The notes under the pieces are model-generated. The model searched no databases. It saw only the letters and a list, made by a program, of their open reading frames with translations, and was not told the DNA's origin. The translations under genes were made by a program, and so were the position numbers. Source: Chitinophaga pollutisoli (GTDB lineage Bacteria > Bacteroidota > Bacteroidia > Chitinophagales > Chitinophagaceae). From it: DNA of 64,000 nucleotides. This document shows, in pieces, positions 29,211 through 36,563 of this stretch; positions within the stretch are counted from its first letter, which is position 1, and each line of letters opens with the position of its first letter. Location of the stretch: positions 1,302,001-1,366,000 of the forward strand of contig NZ_CP149822.1 of the NCBI RefSeq assembly GCF_038396755.1, written 5' to 3'.

Positions 29211-29334
29211 CGACAATCCTAACTATTTAACAGCCTCCGGTCCCGGGCGCTTCCACGTCTACGAACGCGCTCCGGGCCGGTAGTAAGTTTGATGCAGATG
29301 GTTAAGGTACATTCGCCCATTTCTCCGGCCGGCA

Positions 29335-30897
29335 TTATTGCACCAGTTTTTTAGCCGATAGGGTACCGGTGTAGGTGACTACGATGGATTCCCCGGGTGA
29401 AAGCACCGCCGTAAAAGGAACGTTTGCCCCGAGCGCGGCGGGCAGGATGCTCACCCCACCCCGCGTAACGGCTGACACGCCGGTACTGGCGCTGAAGTAC
29501 ACCGTTTCCGGGGAAATCCCGGCCGTGTACGTCCAGGGCGAACCGCCGGTAGTAACCGACGCCGCGCCCACCGGGTTGTAGCCCGTCATGTCGCGGATCA
29601 TGTTGCCCGCGCCGGAAGAGCCATTGGCCACGGCCGTGGTATTGCCGTTCATGCTGCCGCCGATGAACTTCGTGGTGGCGGCGTTGCCCTGCAAGGCGAG
29701 GCCAAAACCGTTTGCGTTCACGGAATTGTTCATGAAAGTATTGCGCACCGAGCCAGTAGTTACGTAAATGCCCGCGCCGGTGCAATTAAAGGCATACGTG
29801 TTGGTAAAGATGTTGTCGCGGCAGTTTTCGACATACAATCCCCCCGCACCGGCCGCAGCACCAGGGATGCCATTGGAACCATTGATCATGGTATTGGTGA
29901 ACACACCCTTCTCCACATTCGACAGGATGATGCCGATGCCCAGGGAAAGGGAGGATTCGGTGGTGAGCGAGAAAACGAACTGGGTGTTGTTGATGAAAAT
30001 ACCATCGCCGATCACGCTGTCGGCGAAAACGCGCGTCAGCCACAAAGCGATACCATTGTTGAGGACGATGGACCGGATAGCGGGATTGTACACGCGCGGC
30101 CCCAGGCCCCAGCCGACAACATCCACCCTTTCCAGTTCCAGGCCGGCGTAGTCCTCCAGCCGGATGCCTTCCCAGGTTACGGTGGCGGGATCGGACGTAA
30201 AATCCACGTTTGTGGAACGGATGAGGAAGAAGCCTCGCGAGCGGCGGTTGTAGATCTGCCGGCCCCGGGTTTGCCAGGCCATGCAATCGTCGATGATGAT
30301 GTCGACCACATAATTGGTGGCATGCGCTTCGTCGCCGATGGCTTCCACACAATGCGAAAACTTGATCTTCGAAAGGCGCACCCGGTACACCGGCACCGCC
30401 GAATTAGTGCCGAACCGGATGGCGGTGGACGACGCGCCCGAGCCGGTCATGTCGATAGAAACGTTGCTGATCCCTGAAGTCAGTTCGAAACCGGTCATGC
30501 GGAAGAGCGACGTGGTGGCGGTGGATTTCAGCAGCACCTGGCTCTCGCCTTCGATGATCTGCCCGGAACCCACGGTGATCTGGTTCGTACCGAAGTGGAA
30601 GCCCGCGGCGGTGTAGGGGATCTTCACCGTTTTGCCGGTAGCCAGCGCCGTGTTCATGGCCGTGGTATTGACGCCCGCATTGGCGATGTTGCCGTCGCCG
30701 ATCGCACCGTAATCGGTGATCAGCACATAATCGGCCGCCGTGCTTTGCGACGGCCATGCCGCCGGGATGTTGGCCGAAGGCCGGGACAATCCGGTGAGGG
30801 CGTCTGCCCTGGCCTGGTGAACGGCGGCCGGAAGGATGCCGGACACCAGTCCGAAGTAAAAGGCCAGCCGCTTGAGAAAGTGAGATGTTGATTGCAT
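29335..30897 (-). CDS. Secreted right-handed parallel beta-helix protein (pectate-lyase-like fold)
   Basis: A 520-residue secreted protein with a signal peptide (to about ARA, residue 31). VLITDYGAIGDGNIANAGVNTTAM near residue 60 matches the entry motif of pectate-lyase-3 and GH28-type beta-helices. Residues 100-440 show regular coils rich in N, G, V and I (SNVSIDMTG, VVDIIIDDC, DNIFTNTYAFNCTGAGIYV, NTFMNNSVNANGFGLALQG), as expected of right-handed parallel beta-helices. A small C-terminal beta-domain ends in the VVTYTGTL segment. It may be a lyase, an epimerase or a non-catalytic binder; no family-defining catalytic set is visible. A mutarotase-fold gene precedes it on the same strand with a 110-base gap. 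Confidence 0.72.
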   Translation of the reverse strand: MQSTSHFLKRLAFYFGLVSGILPAAVHQARADALTGLSRPSANIPAAWPSQSTAADYVLITDYGAIGDGNIANAGVNTTAMNTALATGKTVKIPYTAAGFHFGTNQITVGSGQIIEGESQVLLKSTATTSLFRMTGFELTSGISNVSIDMTGSGASSTAIRFGTNSAVPVYRVRLSKIKFSHCVEAIGDEAHATNYVVDIIIDDCMAWQTRGRQIYNRRSRGFFLIRSTNVDFTSDPATVTWEGIRLEDYAGLELERVDVVGWGLGPRVYNPAIRSIVLNNGIALWLTRVFADSVIGDGIFINNTQFVFSLTTESSLSLGIGIILSNVEKGVFTNTMINGSNGIPGAAAGAGGLYVENCRDNIFTNTYAFNCTGAGIYVTTGSVRNTFMNNSVNANGFGLALQGNAATTKFIGGSMNGNTTAVANGSSGAGNMIRDMTGYNPVGAASVTTGGSPWTYTAGISPETVYFSASTGVSAVTRGGVSILPAALGANVPFTAVLSPGESIVVTYTGTLSAKKLVQ

Positions 30898-31007
30898 AAG
30901 GGTTTATTGTTTTACAGAATTACGTGCATAGTCAGGCGCACCGGGCGCGCCCGGCGGAAATGGGGATGTGTGGTTTTAACCAGTGTAGAGAAACGGACCC
31001 GTGCGAA

Positions 31008-32039
31008 TTAAAGCTGCGGCAGCGGCGCCGGCAATGCGATGGCGATCTGCCCGTTGTCGCACTGTACAATGATTTTCCTGTCTGTTATCCTGATGTCGTT
31101 TACGGCGGTCATATATTCTTCCGTTTTCACGAGAAAGGCTGCATACCGGGAGGTGATGTGCTCCCCTGCCCCGAGGAACCGCACTGTCTTCTCCCCGAAC
31201 AATTCCGACCTGCCGGATTGCAATATTTCATCCAGCGGCGCGTGGATACCACTGGTGCCGAATTCCAGTCCGCGGTAAAGCATCTTTCCATTTTCAGCAT
31301 GCTGCCAGCAATTGATCCACGGGAAATCCGCCCGCGGCCAGATGTAACCGATCAGCAACCTGTCCGCCGGAGACCAGGCGGCCAGCCAGCCGAACGACGC
31401 GCCTGGTTTTACGATAAATGAAAAAACATGATGATCGGGCAGATGGGAAAACCCCAGGTCCACCGCTTCCCCCGTTCCCGTTTGGCCCACCGGCCATTGC
31501 GAACGGACGGCCGTATCTGCTTCCTGGCAAATCCCCGCGTCCGCATTGGCGAACACGCGCGTGCCTTCATGCAGGAACGGCGCGGCGATGGTCGGGTGCT
31601 GCACCATATTATACCATCTCCCGGCAACACCTACGTTGGTGACCGTTTCATTTACAAAAAACACCGGCGCGCTTTCATCCAGCGTCACTTTCCGTTCCAC
31701 CTGCAGCTTTTCCACCGGGCTGATGGCCCGCATGCGTACCTGCGTATCGCTGTACGGCGGCAACACCTCCCATTGGCGGACGAAGAAATCACCGTGCTTG
31801 ATGGCCCCTGCCGCGCGCTCAGCGGCAGATGGGTCTCCCCAGCGGCCCAGGCACAAAAAGTGCCCCTTGAACGCCGCTTGTCCACAAGCGGAGGCAACCC
31901 CATCCAGGGGATACATAAAACTCAAAGGATTCAGTCCTTCCTGCCGTAAACGGAAATTCGTAAAAGCACCGCCGCACGCGTCTATCTCCAGTATACTCCG
32001 GCTATTGCCCAGCCGTATGGAATTTGGTTGAATGTTCAT
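31008..32039 (-). CDS. Galactose-mutarotase-like (aldose 1-epimerase fold) protein
   Basis: A 343-residue cytoplasmic protein (no signal peptide) with the beta-supersandwich features of the aldose-1-epimerase superfamily: LEIDACGGAFTNFRL at the start, a central FFVNETVTNVG (cf. the superfamily strand LTVTNTG), YNMVQHPTIAAPFL with a histidine in the usual position, and FGTSGIHAPLDEILQSG. It may interconvert sugar anomers. Some related proteins of this fold act on unusual sugars, so the substrate is open. It diverges from ppsA and precedes the beta-helix gene, which fits a role in handling the sugars released by that locus. Confidence 0.6.
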   Translation of the reverse strand: MNIQPNSIRLGNSRSILEIDACGGAFTNFRLRQEGLNPLSFMYPLDGVASACGQAAFKGHFLCLGRWGDPSAAERAAGAIKHGDFFVRQWEVLPPYSDTQVRMRAISPVEKLQVERKVTLDESAPVFFVNETVTNVGVAGRWYNMVQHPTIAAPFLHEGTRVFANADAGICQEADTAVRSQWPVGQTGTGEAVDLGFSHLPDHHVFSFIVKPGASFGWLAAWSPADRLLIGYIWPRADFPWINCWQHAENGKMLYRGLEFGTSGIHAPLDEILQSGRSELFGEKTVRFLGAGEHITSRYAAFLVKTEEYMTAVNDIRITDRKIIVQCDNGQIAIALPAPLPQL

Positions 32040-32286
32040 GGTGATGGTATCGAAACAAAAACGGCCACAGAACCAGCAACACTAAATTACTGATATCACA
32101 AACGGAATATGTCGTGATATTAGCGGAAAGTATCAAATAGTTACCCGCCCGTTTTTCCCGCCGTAAAGAAATGTAATTTTTACACCGTACGCTGCTGCCC
32201 TGCTGCATTTCGAAGCTTTACGGAAGGGAGGTAATATGTCGATAAAGATTGACAACATACATACATTAACGCGATCCAATCGCCCC

Positions 32287-32315
32287 TAATTTTGAAATAA
32301 ATTGATTCAAAATTA
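32287..32315. promoter_or_regulatory. Perfect 10-base inverted repeat abutting the ppsA start codon
   Basis: TAATTTTGAA (32287-32296) and TTCAAAATTA (32306-32315) are perfect complements separated by 9 bases; the right arm includes the A of the start codon. The left arm contains TAATTTTG, an exact TAnnTTTG match, so it could be the -7 promoter element, giving a leader of only about 14 bases. A bound regulator would block polymerase, or the RNA hairpin would mask the start. No clear -33 element was found at the usual distance. Confidence 0.5.
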
Positions 32316-34762
32316 TGCATGCTGATAAAATGATACTGGATTTAAATAGTGTGGGTATCAACGACATTCCTTCCGTGGGAGGGAAAAACGCGTCGCTCGG
32401 TGAAATGATGCAGCACTTGTCAGGCCTGGGCATCTGCATCCCCGGCGGCTTCGTCATCACCGTGGAAGCGTACACCCAATTCATCGTCCAGAATCAGTTG
32501 GACAAAAAGATCAGGGACCTGATCAACGACATCGATCACGACAATGTGGAATCGCTGCGCCGCGCGGGCCTCTCCGTGCGCCAGCTCATCCGGAACAGTC
32601 CCTTTCCCAAGGAGCTGAGTGTGAAAATCATCGATGCCTACTACACTTTATCCCAATCCTACGGCCAGGAAACCACGGATGTGGCCGTCCGGTCTTCCGC
32701 TACCGCTGAAGATTTGCCCAACGCCTCCTTCGCCGGCCAGCAGGAAACTTACCTGAACGTGCGCGGCCCCGCAGCGCTGATGGACGCCGTGCGGAACTGC
32801 TTCGCGTCGCTGTTCACAGACCGCGCCATCAGTTATCGCAGCACTTTCGGTTTCGATCATTTCAAGGTGGGATTATCGGTTTGCATACAAAAGATGATCC
32901 GCAGCGACCTGGGCAGCGCCGGCGTCGCCTTCTCGCTCGATACCGAATCCGGATTCAAAAACGTAGTGGTGATCAATGGTTCGTACGGACTGGGAGAAAT
33001 GGTGGTGCAGGGAAGTGTATCGCCGGATGAGTTCATCGTCTTCAAGCCGAAACTGAAAGAAGGGTTTCCTTCCATTCTTGAAAAGAAAATCGGAGTGAAA
33101 GACCAGATGATGGTGTATGGCGATAATCCCGACGAACGTGTCAAAACCATCCCGGTAGATAAATCCAAGCAAAACCAATTCTGCCTGAACGACGCGCAGA
33201 TCCTGCAGCTGGCGGAATGGGTATGCATCATTGAAGGATATTACTCCAATCTCCGCGGCCACTGGTGCCCGATGGACGTGGAATGGGCCATCGACGGCCT
33301 CAGCGGGAAGCTCTTCATCGTACAGGCCCGCCCGGAAACGATCCATTCCCGGAAAGACGCGGCGCTGCTCGTAGACTATAAGCTCAGCGAAGATTTCGAC
33401 GGTCAGCAACCGATCCTGAAAGGCATTGCGGTGGGGAACAAAATCGGGTATGGGCCGGTGCACATCATGTATTCGCTCGACAAGCGGATCGGAGAACATT
33501 TCGAGTTCAGGAAAGGCAGCGTGCTGGTAACCGACATGACCGACCCCGACTGGGAACCCATCATGAAAATGGCATCCGCGATTATTACCAACAAAGGCGG
33601 CCGCACCTGTCACGCGGCGATCATCGCGCGGGAGCTGGGCGTTCCGGCCATCGTGGGCTGCGGCAACGCCACCGAAATCCTGACAGACAACCTGGAAGTA
33701 ACCGTTTCCTGCGCCAGCGGCGAAGAGGGCGAGGTATACAAAGGTAAACTGGCATATTCCCTCGTGGAAACCAATATCAAAGACATCCCGCAGGTGGATA
33801 CCACGATCCTTTTCAACGTAGCGTCGCCATCGCAGGCGTTCCATATCGCGCATTTACCCGGCAAGGGCGTGGGCCTGGCGCGCGAGGAATTTATTATCAA
33901 CAATTATATCCAGGCGCATCCGCTGGCGCTGATGCACCACGCCTCGCTCAACGATGCGGAACTGACCGCCAGGATCCAACAGCTGACGAAAGGTTTTGAC
34001 GGCGGCGAGCATTTCTTCATCGAAAAGCTTTCTTACGGGATCGGCAAAATCGCCGCGGCTTTCCATCCATCGCCGGTGATCGTGCGGTTCAGCGATTTCA
34101 AAACGAATGAGTATTACAATCTCCTCGGCGGCAAATATTTCGAACCGAAAGAAGAAAACCCTATGCTGGGCTGGCGCGGCGCTTCGCGCTATTATTCGGA
34201 AACGTACAAGAAAGCCTTCGGGCTGGAGTGCCACGCCATCAAAAAGGTGCGCGAGCAAATGGGGCTGGATAACGTGATTGTGATGATCCCGTTCTGCCGG
34301 ACGGTCGAAGAGCTGTTCGCGGTGTATAAGGTGATGGAGGAATACGGGTTGAAGCGCGGCGAAAACGGTCTGCAGGTCTATCTTATGGCCGAAATCCCTT
34401 CCAACATCATCCTGGCTGACGAGTTCGCCAAACATATCGACGGGTTCTCCATCGGCTCCAACGACCTCACGCAACTGGTACTGGGCCTCGACCGCGATTC
34501 CTCGCTCGTAGCGAGCATTTACAACGAGCGCAACAACGCGGTGAAAGAAATGATCATCCGCCTGATCCAGGCGGCGAAAAAGGCGAAGATCAAAGTGGGG
34601 ATCTGCGGGCAGGGGCCTTCCGACTTCCCGGATTTTGCGCAGTTCCTCGTGGAGCAGGGTATCGACACATTATCCATCACCCCGGATTCGTTCCTGAAAA
34701 CCAATGCTGCCATTCATAAAATCGAAACCGAAAGCCGGAAGAAGCGGCCTCAGCACACCTAA
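32315..34762 (+). CDS. ppsA: Phosphoenolpyruvate synthase (pyruvate, water dikinase)
   Basis: This 815-residue enzyme converts pyruvate, ATP and water to PEP, AMP and phosphate, allowing growth on pyruvate-yielding substrates. The N-terminal ATP-grasp domain shows GGKNASLGEMMQHL and RSSATAEDLPNASFAGQQET. The phospho-histidine domain has GGRTCHAAIIARELGVP with catalytic H433. The C-terminal PEP-binding barrel has MAEIPSN, SIGSNDLTQLVLGLDRDS and GICGQGPSD with C764. Length and motifs fit PpsA (about 790-815) rather than pyruvate phosphate dikinase. It is the first of five plus-strand genes ending in glutamate dehydrogenase, which suggests that the pathway in this operon delivers pyruvate. Confidence 0.95.
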   Translation: MHADKMILDLNSVGINDIPSVGGKNASLGEMMQHLSGLGICIPGGFVITVEAYTQFIVQNQLDKKIRDLINDIDHDNVESLRRAGLSVRQLIRNSPFPKELSVKIIDAYYTLSQSYGQETTDVAVRSSATAEDLPNASFAGQQETYLNVRGPAALMDAVRNCFASLFTDRAISYRSTFGFDHFKVGLSVCIQKMIRSDLGSAGVAFSLDTESGFKNVVVINGSYGLGEMVVQGSVSPDEFIVFKPKLKEGFPSILEKKIGVKDQMMVYGDNPDERVKTIPVDKSKQNQFCLNDAQILQLAEWVCIIEGYYSNLRGHWCPMDVEWAIDGLSGKLFIVQARPETIHSRKDAALLVDYKLSEDFDGQQPILKGIAVGNKIGYGPVHIMYSLDKRIGEHFEFRKGSVLVTDMTDPDWEPIMKMASAIITNKGGRTCHAAIIARELGVPAIVGCGNATEILTDNLEVTVSCASGEEGEVYKGKLAYSLVETNIKDIPQVDTTILFNVASPSQAFHIAHLPGKGVGLAREEFIINNYIQAHPLALMHHASLNDAELTARIQQLTKGFDGGEHFFIEKLSYGIGKIAAAFHPSPVIVRFSDFKTNEYYNLLGGKYFEPKEENPMLGWRGASRYYSETYKKAFGLECHAIKKVREQMGLDNVIVMIPFCRTVEELFAVYKVMEEYGLKRGENGLQVYLMAEIPSNIILADEFAKHIDGFSIGSNDLTQLVLGLDRDSSLVASIYNERNNAVKEMIIRLIQAAKKAKIKVGICGQGPSDFPDFAQFLVEQGIDTLSITPDSFLKTNAAIHKIETESRKKRPQHT

Positions 34763-34774
34763 AAGCCAAGTCAT

Positions 34775-35673
34775 ATGATTACAACAACAAGTGCGCAACC
34801 CTGCGAAGTGGTGGTGCCGCATTGTTGCCTGCTGGGCGAAGGCCCGGTATGGGACGAAAAAACAAGCACCATTTGCTGGGTCGATATACTGAACGGACGG
34901 ATACACACGTATCACCCCCCGGAAAACTCCACCATACCCACCAGGTTGACAGCCTGGTGGGCGCCATCGCTATCTGCGAAAACGGTGATTTCATCGCCGG
35001 CCTGCGGGAAGGTATTTCGTTTGTCGGCAGATCGAACGGCAGTATCCGGCTCCTCCATCACCCGGAAGCGCATTTGCCGCAGAACCGCTATAACGACGGG
35101 AAATGCGATCCGGAAGGGCGTTTCCTCATCGGCAGCACGGCGCTCAACCATAAAAAGCAGGCAGGGAATCTCCATCTGCTTGATCACGACCTGCAGTGTA
35201 CGACGCAATTGCAAGGGATCACCATGTCGAACGGCATGGCCTGGAGCCCCGATGGCTGCACGTTTTATTACATCGACACACCAACCTTCGAAGTGGCGGT
35301 GTTTGATTACGATACCGCAACGGGGCGAATCGGCCCCAAACGATCGGCGTTCCCCATTCCTGAGAAAGAAGGCCTCCCCGACGGCATGACGATAGACAAC
35401 GAAGGCATGCTCTGGATCGCGCATTGGGACGGCTGGCAGGTGGCCCGCTGGAACCCGGTTACCGGTGAAAAGCTGTACAGCTTCCGGCTGCCGGTAGCGT
35501 TTGTCACCTCCTGCACATTCGGCGGCGAAAACCTGCAAGACCTCTACATCACTTCCGCCAGCATCGGCCTCAACGAAAAACAACACGACGAACAACCCCT
35601 GGCAGGTTCGCTGTTCGTGATTAAAAACTGCGGATTCCAGGGGATGAGCCCCGCGGTATTCCGCCACCACTAA
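34775..35673 (+). pseudogene. SMP-30/gluconolactonase family protein, interrupted by one frameshift
   Basis: The 5' part (34775 to about 34920) encodes LGEGPVWDEKTSTICWVDIL, the metal-site entry of SMP-30/regucalcin lactonases. The rest is in the -1 frame: NRYNDGKCDPEGRFLIGS, MSNGMAWSPDG, FYYIDTPTFEVAVFDYD, LPDGMTIDNEGMLWIAHW. The frames meet at a C6 run (34915-34920), and one extra C gives a continuous 299-residue beta-propeller, the normal family length. The conserved E, N and D metal ligands are present across the two frames. It probably hydrolyses a sugar-acid lactone in the oxidative route of this operon. The break is likely a homopolymer error. Confidence 0.85.
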
Positions 35674-35685
35674 ACCGAATTCAAC

Positions 35686-36537
35686 ATGAAACTCATACGC
35701 TTCGGCAACCCGGGCAACGAAAAGCCCGGTATTCTCCTGAACGGGGAACGTAAAGACCTGTCGCATGTTTTCCGTGACTGGGACAGCGCCTTCTTCCGCA
35801 ACGACGGGCTCGGCAAACTGCGCAGCTTCCTGGAAACGAACGGCGCCCAATTGCCTGCCGTGGAAGACGGCGCCAGGTGGGCATCCTGCGTAGCGCGGCC
35901 GGGGAAAGTGCTTTGCATCGGGCTGAACTATTCCGACCACGCGAAAGAAAGCAATATGGCCATCCCGGCCGAGCCCATTCTATTCCAGAAAGGCTCCAAC
36001 ACCGTGGTGGGGCCCTATGATCCTATCCTCATCCCGCGGAACAGCAAAAAAACGGATTGGGAAGTAGAGCTGGGCGTGGTACTGGCGAAGGACGCGCGTT
36101 ATCTGTCCACCGTAAAAGAGGCGGAATCATACATCGCAGGTTACTGCATTTCGCATGACGTGTCGGAAAGGGAATTTCAGCTGGAGCGGGGCGGGCAGTG
36201 GACCAAGGGCAAGTCCTGCGACAATTTCAACCCGCTCGGGCCTTACCTGCTTACGAAAGACGAGGTTTTCAACATCCATAACCTGTCCATGTCACTCAAC
36301 GTGAACGGCAAGCGGATGCAGACAGGCAATACCAACGCCATGATCTTTGACTGTTATCACCTCATCCAATATCTCTCCCAATTCATGACGCTGGAAGCCG
36401 GCGACCTTATCAACACCGGCACCCCGCCGGGCGTCGGGCTTGGCATGAACCCGCAGCAGTTTCTCCGGGAAGGCGATATCGTGGAAGTAAGCATCGACGA
36501 ACTGGGGGAGCAAAAACAGGTTTGCATCCCCGCCTGA
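35686..36537 (+). CDS. Fumarylacetoacetate hydrolase (FAH) family protein, probable 2,4-diketo-3-deoxyonate hydrolase
   Basis: This 283-residue cytoplasmic C-C bond hydrolase has CIGLNYSDHAKESNM near residue 83, metal ligands E126 and E128 in DWEVELGVV, D158 in SHDVSERE, and the C-terminal INTGTPPGVGLGM. FAH members of this length split 2,4-diketo-3-deoxy-L-fuconate or -rhamnonate to pyruvate and lactate, or act on related acylpyruvates. The neighbours support this: an SMP-30 lactonase directly upstream, a lactate-oxidase-like FAD/Fe-S enzyme directly downstream, and ppsA to use pyruvate. The exact substrate cannot be read from the sequence. Confidence 0.82.
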   Translation: MKLIRFGNPGNEKPGILLNGERKDLSHVFRDWDSAFFRNDGLGKLRSFLETNGAQLPAVEDGARWASCVARPGKVLCIGLNYSDHAKESNMAIPAEPILFQKGSNTVVGPYDPILIPRNSKKTDWEVELGVVLAKDARYLSTVKEAESYIAGYCISHDVSEREFQLERGGQWTKGKSCDNFNPLGPYLLTKDEVFNIHNLSMSLNVNGKRMQTGNTNAMIFDCYHLIQYLSQFMTLEAGDLINTGTPPGVGLGMNPQQFLREGDIVEVSIDELGEQKQVCIPA

Positions 36538-36563
36538 CCATCGTTCGCCATTAAACAACAGAC

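Larger units (their letters stand above)
28965..29334. other. Intergenic region upstream of the region 4 SusC
   Basis: About 370 bases with no credible gene; a 61-codon plus-strand frame at 29098-29283 has unprotein-like composition. The half nearer SusC is AT-rich and holds two copies of TTCTTAACT (listed separately). Further out is an inverted repeat, GAACAT-N5-ATGTTC. The promoter of the SusC/SusD operon must lie here. Confidence 0.5.

Noticed and set aside
29098..29283. A 61-codon plus-strand open frame in the region 4 intergenic space
   Set aside because: No promoter, no protein-like composition, and it overlaps the inverted repeat that looks regulatory.
30941..30954. The 14-base palindrome CCGGGCGCGCCCGG between the mutarotase-like and beta-helix genes
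   Set aside because: It has no loop to form a stable hairpin and no T-run, and such CG-only palindromes occur by chance in GC-rich DNA.
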